Positions 25,395-33,832 of a DNA stretch of 64,000 nt are shown piece after piece. Origin of the DNA: Flavobacterium psychrolimnae (GTDB lineage Bacteria; Bacteroidota; Bacteroidia; Flavobacteriales; Flavobacteriaceae); the NCBI RefSeq assembly GCF_003312425.1, contig NZ_QNUX01000001.1, forward strand, positions 434,001 through 498,000, in the 5' to 3' direction. Position 1 is the first letter of the stretch. Each line of letters starts with the position of its first letter. Under the pieces are notes generated by a model, which worked only from the letters and a program-made list of their open reading frames with translations, was not told the origin of the DNA and ran no database searches. Both the position numbers and the translations under genes were made by a program.

Positions 25395-25976
25395 ATGAAA
25401 AAAATAATTATAATTACATTTCTCTTGATTGCAGTTCAAATAAATGCTCAAAACGCTATCGAATGGGATGGCAAATACCAAATCCAATTATCAGATTTTC
25501 AATCAAAATCAACTCAAATTGGCAATGTTAGCAGCAATAGCTTACAAACTGCTTCCGCACTAAATTTTAGCATACAAATGAGTAATGTTGAATTTATGTT
25601 TACCAAAAACTTCAATTCGAAAGTAAGTTCTACATTCAAACGAGAATCGGCTTCCCTAATAGCAACAGACACAATTACAGCTGAAAGAATGATGAAGTTT
25701 GCTCAATATGATTTTGACTTATCGGAACTTTATGCTCGAAAACTTAGAAAAGACTTGTATGTCAACAAAGGAACTTTTTCAGATATAAGTTTTCTACAAC
25801 CACTTTATGATGCTATCCAAAAAGAATATGTAGAAGAGCATGGTGAAGCCTCTAAAAAAAGTAATTTAGGGCAAAAAGAGGATATATTAAAAAAACTTAA
25901 CGATGATGTTTTAATAAGAATTCAAGAACTTTCTGATTTCTGTAAAACTTGCAAACCACCTAAAAAGAAAAAATAA
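25395..25976 (+). CDS. secreted hypothetical protein (193 aa)
   Basis: Signal peptide KKIIIITFLLIAVQINA, then a soluble protein with IEWDGKYQIQLSDFQSKST and a helical second half (FAQYDFDLSELYARKLRKDL, then EYVEEHGEASKK). The C-terminus has two cysteines in FCKTCKPPKKKK. I recall similar proteins in other Flavobacteria but no assigned function. It is a single gene facing the HAD phosphatase, with a perfect hairpin between the two. A TATCTTAG sequence near 25360 is the nearest promoter-like box. Confidence 0.75.
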   Translation: MKKIIIITFLLIAVQINAQNAIEWDGKYQIQLSDFQSKSTQIGNVSSNSLQTASALNFSIQMSNVEFMFTKNFNSKVSSTFKRESASLIATDTITAERMMKFAQYDFDLSELYARKLRKDLYVNKGTFSDISFLQPLYDAIQKEYVEEHGEASKKSNLGQKEDILKKLNDDVLIRIQELSDFCKTCKPPKKKK

Positions 25977-26017
25977 AAATCTCCTGCCAGTTCAAATTCC
26001 CTACAGCATCAACAAAA

Positions 26018-26081
26018 AAACCATTAAGAAATTAAGTTTATTAAGAACTGCTCTTAAATTACCTTAATTTCTTAATGGTTT
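26018..26081. terminator. 19-bp perfect hairpin between convergent genes
   Basis: Arms 26018-26036 and 26063-26081 (AACCATTAAGAAATTAAG and complement) are fully complementary, with A-rich and T-rich flanks. The arm shares CCATTAAGnnATTAAG with the middle stem at 23838. Confidence 0.8.
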
Positions 26082-26101
26082 AAATTATAACTTGAAAAAT
26101 T

Positions 26102-26899
26102 TTAGTTCAAGATAAATCGTTTAATAACTTCAGCCACACCATGATTATTATTAGATGCTACAATAACATCTCCTTTATCTCGCAATTCAGGATCTACATT
26201 ATCAACCCAAACGCCCAATCCAGCATATTCAATCATAGATAAATCATTTCCTGCATTTCCAACAGCAATAATTTCACTTTGATGTATGTCCAGTTTTTCT
26301 GATAAAAGTTTGATACTGGCACCTTTATCAATTCCATTTTGCGCTACTTCAAGAAAGAAAGGTTTTGACATGCTCACACTAAGATGTGGCATTGCGGCTT
26401 TCAAGTCTTTCTCTACTTCTTTTAAATAACTTGGCTCTTCTAATAAAATACATTTCACAGCTGAAGATTGGACTTCATCTTTAAAACTTACCACTTTATT
26501 ATGGGTTAAACCAGTAATGTTTTTTTCGATTTCAATATATTCAGAATCCGTTTCACTTACAATCTTCCCATTAACGTAAGTTATAATATGTGTCTTACTT
26601 TTCAAACTGTAATCATACAATTCATGAATCTGTCCTTGGGTTAACGTTTGCTCAAAAATGATTTTATCTTCCTTCAAATCTGTAATAACAGCGCCATTAT
26701 ACGATATCATATACGAATTATCCAATTGTAATTCTTTGGCGTAAGCAATCATTGCGGGAGTTGGTCGCCCAGAAGCCAGAATAACATAAACACCCAATTC
26801 CTGTGCCTTAGCCAACATCAATTTATTTTCGTCTGAAATGGTATGGTCATCGTTCAACAAAGTATCATCCATGTCCAAAACCAACATTTTATATTTCAT
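26102..26899 (-). CDS. Cof-type HAD-IIB phosphatase (YidA-like)
   Basis: 265 residues. HAD motif I DMDDTLLND (about 9-17), motif II ILASGRP, motif III Lys in GIDKGASIKLL and motif IV GNAGNDLSMIEYAG. The C2-type cap lies between about 85 and 190. Such enzymes dephosphorylate sugar phosphates, PLP or flavin intermediates in the cytoplasm; specificity is not predictable. Motif IV has NAGND where most relatives have DxxND (GDxxND), so one acidic metal ligand is asparagine here. It runs leftward, just downstream of the DUF2007 gene, probably in one unit. Confidence 0.9.
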   Translation of the reverse strand: MKYKMLVLDMDDTLLNDDHTISDENKLMLAKAQELGVYVILASGRPTPAMIAYAKELQLDNSYMISYNGAVITDLKEDKIIFEQTLTQGQIHELYDYSLKSKTHIITYVNGKIVSETDSEYIEIEKNITGLTHNKVVSFKDEVQSSAVKCILLEEPSYLKEVEKDLKAAMPHLSVSMSKPFFLEVAQNGIDKGASIKLLSEKLDIHQSEIIAVGNAGNDLSMIEYAGLGVWVDNVDPELRDKGDVIVASNNNHGVAEVIKRFILN

Positions 26900-26923
26900 T
26901 CTATTTCTTTTATTGTGAATGAA

Positions 26924-27142
26924 TTAAATACTCATTCTGAATTCTTCAATAACAGGGTTTACTTTTGCAAACTCGGTTTCCTGAACAAACAATTCAACCG
27001 CTAAATCTGAATTTCCAAATCCTCCCAACCGAGCCGATTGTATATTATTTTTCACTACTACATTTACACCAATCGCTTCAATTTTTTCTTGTAACGCCAT
27101 TGCTAAAATTTCACTTCCCGAAAACACTTTCATTAATCCCAT
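26924..27142 (-). CDS. DUF2007 domain protein (putative signal-transducing protein)
   Basis: 72 residues. MKVFSGSEILAMALQEKIEAIGV followed by VVVKNNIQSARLGGF and LFVQETEFAKVNPVIEEF is the DUF2007 pattern: a small ferredoxin-like alpha/beta domain that usually starts with a strand, then [FY]-x-[GT]-x-xxEA-x-x-[IL]-xxxLE. Function unknown despite the family's nickname. It lies 16 bases past the DEAD-box gene and 24 before the HAD gene, so the three are likely co-transcribed. Start may be the fourth codon (MKVF). Confidence 0.8.
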   Translation of the reverse strand: MGLMKVFSGSEILAMALQEKIEAIGVNVVVKNNIQSARLGGFGNSDLAVELFVQETEFAKVNPVIEEFRMSI

Positions 27143-27158
27143 TTCACTCTTTATTTAA

Positions 27159-27887
27159 TTATTTTGTACCATTTTCTTCATCGCCTTCTAATTCCTCCTC
27201 CTCGAAATCCTCATCTGCATCTGCCTCCAAGTTTATTTCTTCTTCGAAATCTTCATCGTCTTCATCCTCATCTTCTCCATCAAAATCGAATTCATAAGGT
27301 TCTTCTAACATTTTTTCAGCAAGGACTTCTATTCGTTCCGTTAATTGTTCCGAAAAAATAATACGTTGGGTTCTGACAATGCTATTCGAAATACGCATGA
27401 TTTTTGTCTCATGACGCAATTTCAAAATTGGATCAGCATCATCCAAAATAAACATTTTCAATCGGTTTACGTTAAATCCAGCCGTAGTAAACATTTCGCT
27501 TAACTTATTTGGAGTCCCAATCAACACGTCAATTCCGCTGGAAATATAATTTTTATCGTATTCCATATCGCCTTTGTCATGAACACCATAAACTTCTAAA
27601 TTAGAATTCTTTCCGTATTTTTCAAAAAGCGATTCCATTTCCAATACTTTCGCTTTGTCTTCAACAATAATCAAAGCCCTTGGTGATTCTTCGGTTGCGC
27701 CTGCCAATCGCTGAATTACATTTAGCACAATTGTTGTCGATTTTCCGCTTCCTTTTGGTGCAATAATAATACAATCCGAACCACTTTTCATGGTCGAAAA
27801 TGTTTCTTTTTGCATCGCATTGGCCTCGGTCAAACCGTTTTCAATCAGGGCTTGTTGTAATTCTTCGTTTATTTTTTTTAGTTTCAT
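27159..27887 (-). CDS. stand-alone DEAD-box helicase N-terminal domain with acidic tail
   Basis: 242 residues holding only a RecA-like domain 1. There is a Q-motif-like start (GLTEANAMQKETF), motif I APKGSGKST (about 43-51), motif Ib-like IGTPNKL, and motif II DDAD instead of DEAD (about 148-151). Motif III (SAT) is not recognisable (FSEQ). Helicase domain 2 is missing entirely, replaced by a roughly 45-residue run of almost pure D/E. It therefore cannot unwind RNA in the normal two-domain way; a regulatory or ATP-binding scaffold role is possible. No frameshift is seen: the acidic tail is read in the same frame to a clean stop. Confidence 0.8.
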   Translation of the reverse strand: MKLKKINEELQQALIENGLTEANAMQKETFSTMKSGSDCIIIAPKGSGKSTTIVLNVIQRLAGATEESPRALIIVEDKAKVLEMESLFEKYGKNSNLEVYGVHDKGDMEYDKNYISSGIDVLIGTPNKLSEMFTTAGFNVNRLKMFILDDADPILKLRHETKIMRISNSIVRTQRIIFSEQLTERIEVLAEKMLEEPYEFDFDGEDEDEDDEDFEEEINLEADADEDFEEEELEGDEENGTK

Positions 27888-27896
27888 TTCTTATGA

Positions 27897-27975
27897 TTGA
27901 AAGATTAAAAATTAAAAAATTAAAAGATTAAAACTATTACCAAATCTTTAAATCATTAAATTTTTAAATCATTAA
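27897..27975. repeat. imperfect AT-rich inverted repeat between the DEAD-box and response-regulator genes
   Basis: Left half is built of GATTAAAAATTAAAA steps and right half of TTTAAATCATTAAA steps. They pair imperfectly over about 26 bp around ACTATTACC. No coding signal. Confidence 0.5.
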
Positions 27976-27982
27976 ATTAATT

Positions 27983-29146
27983 TTATTTCGATGCAAACAA
28001 CTTCACATCATTTTCGGAAATTTCGCTTCCACCAAGAATAATCAAGCGCTCCACTACATTTCGCAATTCACGGATATTTCCTGTCCAATCGTATTCCTTC
28101 AGTAAATTAATCGCTGCTGAAGAGAACTTTTTGACTGCATTCCCTTGTTCCGATGCAATTTTATCTGCAAAATGCGAAATCAACATCGGGATATCTTCTC
28201 TTCTATCATTCAAAGCAGGAACTTTTATCAAAATCACTGCCAAACGATGGTATAAATCTTCACGGAAACGCCCTTCGGCAATTTCGACTTTCAAATCTTT
28301 ATTAGTAGCTGCAACCACACGAACATCGACTTTGATGTCTTTGTCCGCTCCCACTCTGGTAATCATACTTTCCTGTAAAGCACGCAATACTTTGGCTTGT
28401 GCCGAAAGACTCATATCACCAATTTCATCTAAGAAAATAGTCCCTTTATCCGCCGCTTCAAATTTTCCTGCGCGATCTTTGACAGCCGAAGTAAACGCTC
28501 CTTTTACGTGACCGAATAATTCACTTTCAATCAATTCAGATGGAATAGCCGCACAGTTTACTTCAATTAAAGGGAAATTAGCGCGTTCGCTTTTTTCGTG
28601 TAATTGATGCGCAACCAATTCTTTTCCGGTTCCATTTGGACCCGTGATTAAAACTCTGGCTTCGGTTTGAGCTACTTTCTCAATCATCACTTTGATGTGA
28701 TTGATAGCTTCGCTTTCGCCAATCATTTCGTAGTTTTTGCTGACTTTTTTCTTCAGAATTTTATTCTCAACAACGAGTTGTTTTTTGTCTAAAGCATTGC
28801 GAACCGTATTCAATAATCGGTTTAAATCGGGTGGTTTTGAAATGTAATCAAACGCTCCCAAACGCATTGTATTAATTGCCGTTTCCATATCGCCATGACC
28901 GGAAATCATCACCATAGGAATTTCGGGTTTGATTTTTTTGACTGCTTCTAATACCTCAACACCATCCATCTTCGGCATTTTGATATCGCACAAAACCAAA
29001 TCGTAATCGTTGTTCTTTATTTTTTCAAGACCTGCAACACCATCTTCAGCTTCTTCAACCTGATAGGTATCATTTTCTTCAGAGAGTATTTTTGTGAGTA
29101 CTCTTCGAATTGCGGCTTCGTCTTCTATGATTAGTATTTTTGACAT
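27983..29146 (-). CDS. sigma-54-type response regulator (NtrC family) without a DNA-binding domain
   Basis: 387 residues. Receiver domain 1-120 (IIEDEAAIRR acidic pocket; phospho-Asp in DLVLCDIKMPKMDG; Lys in SKPP) and an AAA+ activator domain (about 145-375) with Walker A GPNGTGKE, GAFTSA loop, FLDEIGDMS Walker B and the arginine-rich sensor. The protein ends at ENDVKLFASK, right after the AAA+ lid, so the C-terminal Fis-type helix-turn-helix of NtrC (total about 460-470 aa) is absent. GAFTSA replaces the usual GAFTGA at the sigma-54 contact loop. Start at ATG 29146 (MSKILIIEDE), not the ATG 30 bases further out. No partner kinase is adjacent. Confidence 0.9.
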   Translation of the reverse strand: MSKILIIEDEAAIRRVLTKILSEENDTYQVEEAEDGVAGLEKIKNNDYDLVLCDIKMPKMDGVEVLEAVKKIKPEIPMVMISGHGDMETAINTMRLGAFDYISKPPDLNRLLNTVRNALDKKQLVVENKILKKKVSKNYEMIGESEAINHIKVMIEKVAQTEARVLITGPNGTGKELVAHQLHEKSERANFPLIEVNCAAIPSELIESELFGHVKGAFTSAVKDRAGKFEAADKGTIFLDEIGDMSLSAQAKVLRALQESMITRVGADKDIKVDVRVVAATNKDLKVEIAEGRFREDLYHRLAVILIKVPALNDRREDIPMLISHFADKIASEQGNAVKKFSSAAINLLKEYDWTGNIRELRNVVERLIILGGSEISENDVKLFASK

Positions 29147-29225
29147 ATTTATATTTTTGTTTTGCCACGAAGGCACAAAATTTTCATTTTTAATTAACAG
29201 ACAACGTTTTTGAAAACTGATTTCC

Positions 29226-29317
29226 TAGCCCCGATTGAAGTGAAAATCCTTTTTATTTTTTCTTTAAAAATAAAAAGATTGCAATCTCGTCTTCCGGACG
29301 AGACGGGAAATAGCTCC
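29226..29317 (+). repeat. dispersed intergenic element TAGCCC...TAGCTCC, copy A
   Basis: Starts TAGCCCCGATTGAAGTG and has a hairpin CTTTTTATTTTT / AAAAATAAAAAG. GATTGCAAT follows, then a second small hairpin CTCGTC-TTCCG-GACGAG, and the element ends GGGAAATAGCTCC. Outside the central stem it is almost identical to copy B at 49569. Confidence 0.85.
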
Positions 29318-29358
29318 ATAAATTAATTAAGTTTTAACAAAGCTGAGCCGAGCTTTAT

Positions 29359-30675
29359 TTAATATTTCAACCAGCGATACATTTCACTCCACGTTGGCTT
29401 TTTGCCGTACATAAGTATACCAATTCGGTACACTTTTGCAGCAAACCAAACGACACCAAAGAAGCTTGCAAACAATAACGTTACAGATATGGCGATTTGC
29501 CACAAAGGTACGCCGAAGGGAATGCGCATCAACATTACTATTGGTGAGGTAAGTGGAATCATTGAAAAAACAACTGCAACTGTGCCATGTGGATCATTGA
29601 TAACTGTAAAAAAACCAACGTAAACGCTCAACATTAACGGCATAATGATTGGCAACAAAAATTGCTGTGAATCCGTTTGATTATCTACTGCGGCACCAAT
29701 TGCCGCGTAAAAGGAACTGTACAGAAAATAACCGCCTATGAAATAAATCACAAATCCAATCAAGATACTTGCAATGGGTAAATTCCATAATTCCTTAATA
29801 TACATTTGAGCAGTTCCGGTCATTTCTTGCTGTGCAGTCTGCATCATTTCTGGTGAAACTCTGGCTGTAGGCCCCACATTTACTCCAAAAAACACAGAAG
29901 CTGCAAACATTAATGATAGTCCGATTATTGCCCAAATAAAGAATTGCAACAATCCTGCTAATGAAGTTCCTATGATTTTTCCCATCATTAATTGAAATGG
30001 TTTCACTGAGGAAATTATGATTTCTACTATTCGGCTGGTTTTTTCTTCAATGACACTTCGCATCACCATGTTTCCGTAAATGATTATGAACATCATAATA
30101 AGGTATCCAAATGCTCCACCGATACCGATTTTGATTTCGTTAAGTCCTTTGACACTTTCTTCACCGGATGCTTTTGTCAAGCTAATATTCACCTTGGACT
30201 GGGCGTTTTTAATTGCCAGCGTATCTAAATGAGCTTTTTCTAAATTGTTTTTGGTCAGTTTACTTGCAATTATATCCTGAACATTTTCAATGAATGAAAT
30301 ACTGGGACTGCTGTTTGAAATAAATTGGATTTTACTTTCGAATTCCTTAGTATTACTCGCCTTTGGGATATACAATAATCCTTCATAGCTTTCATTTGTG
30401 ATACTGTCTCTCAGGAATTTTAAATCTATCAAAGACAAATCAAGGTATTTGTATTCCTCATTTTTATTGTTCTGCGACGTAAATTCCTTTACAAACATAC
30501 CTGATTCGTCATGAATAGCGATTCGTTTTGTTTCCGCTTTCATGGAACTTAAATACGCCACAAATGATGCAATTGCTACAAACAGTAACGGACTTAAAAA
30601 AGTCATAACAATAAAGGATTTATTGCGAACCTTGGCAATAAACTCTCTTTTTATGATTAATGATACTATGGACAT
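29359..30675 (-). CDS. ABC-2 type transporter permease (NatB-like)
   Basis: 438 residues. One N-terminal membrane helix (SFIVMTFLSPLLFVAIASFVAYL), a large extracytoplasmic domain (about 45-185), and five to six C-terminal helices (about 190-425) with VMRSVIEEKTSRIVEIIISSVKPFQLMMGKI. This is the NatB/ABC2_membrane_3 pattern. NatAB systems export sodium or other solutes. It lies 76 bases after its ATPase in the same direction and forms the exporter with it. Substrate unknown. Repeat copy A follows its 3' end. Confidence 0.9.
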   Translation of the reverse strand: MSIVSLIIKREFIAKVRNKSFIVMTFLSPLLFVAIASFVAYLSSMKAETKRIAIHDESGMFVKEFTSQNNKNEEYKYLDLSLIDLKFLRDSITNESYEGLLYIPKASNTKEFESKIQFISNSSPSISFIENVQDIIASKLTKNNLEKAHLDTLAIKNAQSKVNISLTKASGEESVKGLNEIKIGIGGAFGYLIMMFIIIYGNMVMRSVIEEKTSRIVEIIISSVKPFQLMMGKIIGTSLAGLLQFFIWAIIGLSLMFAASVFFGVNVGPTARVSPEMMQTAQQEMTGTAQMYIKELWNLPIASILIGFVIYFIGGYFLYSSFYAAIGAAVDNQTDSQQFLLPIIMPLMLSVYVGFFTVINDPHGTVAVVFSMIPLTSPIVMLMRIPFGVPLWQIAISVTLLFASFFGVVWFAAKVYRIGILMYGKKPTWSEMYRWLKY

Positions 30676-30751
30676 TTTAGATGGTTAGATTATTTGACAT
30701 TTTAGACTGTTAGAATTATAAACCTTTAGATTTCTAAAAGTCTAAGAAAGT

Positions 30752-31672
30752 CTATTGTGTTACTGTTTGAATAAAAATGTCATTGACACTTGGAATTTTT
30801 TCTACAAAATGTGTTACTTGTCCAGATTGCGTGAGGATATTCAATAATTCATTTGGTGTAGCATTTCCTAGTTGAATTTCCAGTTTTAATTCGTTGTTCA
30901 GTGATTTAAAATTAGCCGGACCAACAGTGAATTTTTGTGTAATTGCATACATCAATCCTTCTACATTCTCCGATAAAATGCCCACTTCAAAACTATTGGT
31001 TTTGAATTTTCTTTTTACATCATCCAGTTTTCCTTCAATGAGTTTATTCGATTTATGAATTAAAGCGATATGGTCACATAATTCTTCAACGCTTTCCATA
31101 CGGTGAGTCGAGAAAATTATGGTAGCTCCTTCTTCTCGCAATGCCAGGATTTCATCTTTAATAATATTGGCGTTTACAGGATCAAAACCAGAGAAAGGTT
31201 CGTCAAAAATCAACAGTTTAGGCTTGTGCAAAACGCAAACTACAAACTGAATTTTTTGGGCCATTCCTTTAGAAAGCTCTTGGATTTTCTTATTCCACCA
31301 ACCTTGAATTTCTAATCTTTCAAACCAATACTCGAGTTGTTTTTTGGCTTCAGCCTTAGAAAGTCCTTTCATTTGGGCTAAATACAAGCATTGTTCTCCC
31401 ACTTTCATCGTGTTGTACAATCCTCTTTCTTCAGGTAAATAGCCTATATATTGAACATGTTTGGGTTGAAGTTTTTCACCATCCAAAATAATTTCACCGC
31501 TGTCAGGCAATGTAATTTGGTTTATAATTCGGATAAGTGATGTTTTTCCGGCTCCATTTGGACCTAAAAGTCCGTAAATACTTCCTTTTGGAACCATTAA
31601 TGAAACCTCGTTAAGCGCCACATAATCACCGTATTGCTTGACAACTTTATTCACTTCAAGAATGTTATTCAT
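30752..31672 (-). CDS. ABC transporter ATP-binding protein (NatA-like)
   Basis: 306 residues. Walker A GLLGPNGAGKTSLI (about 34-47), signature LSKGMAQKIQ (used in place of LSGGQ), Walker B LLIFDEPFSGFDP and switch His in STHRM. The last 80 residues form the C-terminal extension typical of DrrA/NatA ATPases. It energises the permease encoded next. LSKG replaces the standard LSGG, as in many NatA-type proteins. TACTTTTA (one mismatch from the -7 consensus) lies upstream at about 31700. Confidence 0.93.
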   Translation of the reverse strand: MNNILEVNKVVKQYGDYVALNEVSLMVPKGSIYGLLGPNGAGKTSLIRIINQITLPDSGEIILDGEKLQPKHVQYIGYLPEERGLYNTMKVGEQCLYLAQMKGLSKAEAKKQLEYWFERLEIQGWWNKKIQELSKGMAQKIQFVVCVLHKPKLLIFDEPFSGFDPVNANIIKDEILALREEGATIIFSTHRMESVEELCDHIALIHKSNKLIEGKLDDVKRKFKTNSFEVGILSENVEGLMYAITQKFTVGPANFKSLNNELKLEIQLGNATPNELLNILTQSGQVTHFVEKIPSVNDIFIQTVTQ

Positions 31673-31733
31673 GCTTATTTTTTAGTTGGTGTAAAAGTAA
31701 ATAATTAGTATCGAAATACTTAGAATAGTTACA

Positions 31734-31767
31734 TAAAAAACCCATCCTTATTTTAACAAGGATGGGT
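31734..31767 (-). terminator. intrinsic terminator downstream of dnaJ
   Basis: Stem AAGGATGGGT / ACCCATCCTT with T-run on the minus strand, about 50 bases past the dnaJ stop and before the natA-like gene's promoter region. Confidence 0.85.
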
Positions 31768-31816
31768 AAATATTTTTTTTAACAGTATTGATAAATCGCG
31801 TCTATACTATTTTTTA

Positions 31817-32932
31817 TTATGAAAACATGTCTTTCACTTTTTCAAAAAATGATTTATCTGATTTTTCTGGATTTGGAATAAAATTCTCATCCGTAAGATT
31901 TTTTTCAAAAAACTGTTTTTGTTCTTTGTTCAGTGTTTTTGGCGTCCAAACATTTACATGCACCAATAAATCTCCGTTTCCGTAGCCATTGATACTTGGA
32001 ATTCCTTTTCCTTTTAATCTTAGAATTTTACCGGATTGAATTCCTTCTTCCAGTTTGATTCTCACTTTTCCGTTTATAGCTTCGATATCTTTAGAAATTC
32101 CAAGAACTGCTTCAGCGAAACTGATGTATAAATCGTAGTGTAAATTTTCTCCTTCACGTTTCAAGAACTCATGCTCCAACTCTTCAATAGCAACAATTAA
32201 ATCTCCTGGAATACTGTTTCCCGGAGCATCGTTTCCTTTATTAGAAACTTTCAATTGCATTCCGTCCACAACACCCGCAGGTATTTTTATTGAAACCGTT
32301 TCATCTTCAAGAATCATTCCTTGTGAATCTGCTTCTGATGGTTTTTTATCTAAAATTTGACCAGAACCACTACATGTTGGACACGTAGAAGCTGATTGCA
32401 TTCTGCCTAAAATGGTATTCGTAACGCGCATCACTTGTCCTTGACCATTACATGTAGAACACGTTTTATAGGTAACTCCAGGTGCTTGAACTTTACGTTT
32501 TACTTTTACTTTTTTCTCAACGCCATTGGCAATTTCTTCCAACGTCAATTTTACTTTGATACGAAGGTTGCTTCCTTTAGCACGACGAACTCCACCGCCT
32601 CCACCGCCTCCGAAACCACCAAAACCGCCTCCGAAAATATCACCAAACTGACTGAATATGTCATCCATATTCATTCCACCGTGACCACCTCCGCCAAAAC
32701 CGCCTGAACCATCAAAAGCTTGATGACCATATTGATCGTATTTTGCTTTTTTCTGAGGATCACTTAATACTTCGTAAGCTTCAGCAGCTAATTTGAATTT
32801 ATCTTCTGCCGATTTGTCTCCAGGATTTTTGTCAGGATGATATTGCAAAGCATTTTTTCGGTATGCTTTTTTAATTTCAGCAGCGTCAGCATTTTTTGAA
32901 ATGCCTAATATTTCGTAAAAATCTTTTTTCAT
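31817..32932 (-). CDS. dnaJ: chaperone DnaJ with only two zinc-finger motifs
   Basis: 371 residues. J-domain (KDFYEILGISKNADAAEIKK, HPD in YHPDKNPGDK), G/F-rich linker (GGFGGFGGGGGG), cysteine-rich region and C-terminal substrate domain. Standard DnaJ has four CxxCxGxG motifs. Here only CSTCNGQG and CPTCSGSG remain, corresponding to motifs 2 and 3 (zinc centre II). The positions of motifs 1 and 4 read APGVTYK and DKKPSEADSQG. Co-chaperone for DnaK in protein folding; grpE lies 79 bases upstream in the same direction. The frame reaches ATG 32977, but MKKDFYEILG at 32932 is the conserved start. dnaK is not in the window. Confidence 0.96.
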   Translation of the reverse strand: MKKDFYEILGISKNADAAEIKKAYRKNALQYHPDKNPGDKSAEDKFKLAAEAYEVLSDPQKKAKYDQYGHQAFDGSGGFGGGGHGGMNMDDIFSQFGDIFGGGFGGFGGGGGGGVRRAKGSNLRIKVKLTLEEIANGVEKKVKVKRKVQAPGVTYKTCSTCNGQGQVMRVTNTILGRMQSASTCPTCSGSGQILDKKPSEADSQGMILEDETVSIKIPAGVVDGMQLKVSNKGNDAPGNSIPGDLIVAIEELEHEFLKREGENLHYDLYISFAEAVLGISKDIEAINGKVRIKLEEGIQSGKILRLKGKGIPSINGYGNGDLLVHVNVWTPKTLNKEQKQFFEKNLTDENFIPNPEKSDKSFFEKVKDMFS

Positions 32933-33011
32933 TTTTATTTTTTTCTTTTGTTGAGACGCATTGCAGTGCGTATCCATGCGTGATATAAATACGCGATTAA
33001 TCGCGAATCTA

Positions 33012-33584
33012 TTACTGCCCTATTACAACTTTTGGAAAACGAATGATCTTGTCTCCTAATTTGTATCCTTTTTCAAGAACATCAACAATTTTTCCCTTCA
33101 TCTTTGGCGCAGGAATCTGAGTGATTGCTTCAGCAAAATCAGCATCAAAAGCATCTCCAGCTTTTACATCAACTTGCTCTAATCCTTTAGAAACTAAAGT
33201 ACTTTTTAGTTTTTCATGAATAAGCTCCACTCCTTTTGCCAACAATTCGTCATCCGATTTGTTAATTTCAACCAAAGCTCTGTCAAAATCATCTAAAACT
33301 GGCAACATAGCCAATAAAACTTCTTGATTAGCAGTTTTGAATAATTCGATACGTTCTTTAGAAGTTCTTCTTTTATAATTTTCGAATTCAGCAAATAAGC
33401 GTAAATATTTATCTTTTTCTTTGGCTAAATCTTGCGTTAATTGCTCTTCTACACTTAATTCCTCAATAATCATTTGCTCCCCATTGGCATTATTTTCTAA
33501 TGTCGCATCATCTAATTCTTGATCGATTTCTGTATTTTCAGTAGTCATAGTATTCGTATTTTTAAAAATATTCTTAAACTTCAT
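33012..33584 (-). CDS. grpE: nucleotide exchange factor GrpE
   Basis: 190 residues. Long N-terminal helix (about 45-95; EEQLTQDLAKEKDKYLRLFAEFENYKRR with the family's FxNYxRR) and a beta-domain with GDAFDADFAEAI and KGYKLGDKIIRFPKVVIG, the usual C-terminal signature with V-x-V near the end. It releases ADP from DnaK. First gene of the grpE-dnaJ unit, with a well-formed promoter at 33607-33639. The first 40 residues are acidic and variable, so MTTENTEIDQ, 12 codons in, is an alternative start. Confidence 0.95.
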   Translation of the reverse strand: MKFKNIFKNTNTMTTENTEIDQELDDATLENNANGEQMIIEELSVEEQLTQDLAKEKDKYLRLFAEFENYKRRTSKERIELFKTANQEVLLAMLPVLDDFDRALVEINKSDDELLAKGVELIHEKLKSTLVSKGLEQVDVKAGDAFDADFAEAITQIPAPKMKGKIVDVLEKGYKLGDKIIRFPKVVIGQ

Positions 33585-33606
33585 TTTTATTCTTTTCTTT
33601 GGATTG

Positions 33607-33639
33607 CAAAAGTACTGCCAATTCTTTTAAAATGTCAAA
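33607..33639 (-). promoter_or_regulatory. grpE promoter: TTTG -33, 21-base spacer, TACTTTTG -7
   Basis: On the minus strand TTTG at 33639-33636 and TACTTTTG at 33614-33607. Both elements and their distance match the Bacteroidetes promoter. The box lies 22 bases before the grpE ATG. No CIRCE-like inverted repeat was seen. Confidence 0.75.
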
Positions 33640-33832
33640 TTGTCACCTTTTTGTCGATTTGACTTTTCTTTTCAACATAACTACTAAACACTTAAAATTT
33701 TAAGATTATTTTAAGATTATCTTGGCATTCTTTATCTAGCTTTGTTGCAACTTTTTATTTAGAGCACTTTTAAAAGTTAAAAAAACCAAGGTTTTATTCT
33801 AAACAATTATTAATTCACCATTATTTTATATT

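Noticed and set aside
26965..27361. Two rightward frames rich in serine or in proline, leucine and histidine
   Set aside because: They are the reverse reading of the acidic tail of the DEAD-box-like protein (GAA/GAT codons) and of the DUF2007 gene; low-complexity artefact.
27897..27975. CRISPR-like or tandem array of ATTAAA units
   Set aside because: Units are short, irregular and without spacers; better explained as an imperfect AT-rich hairpin.
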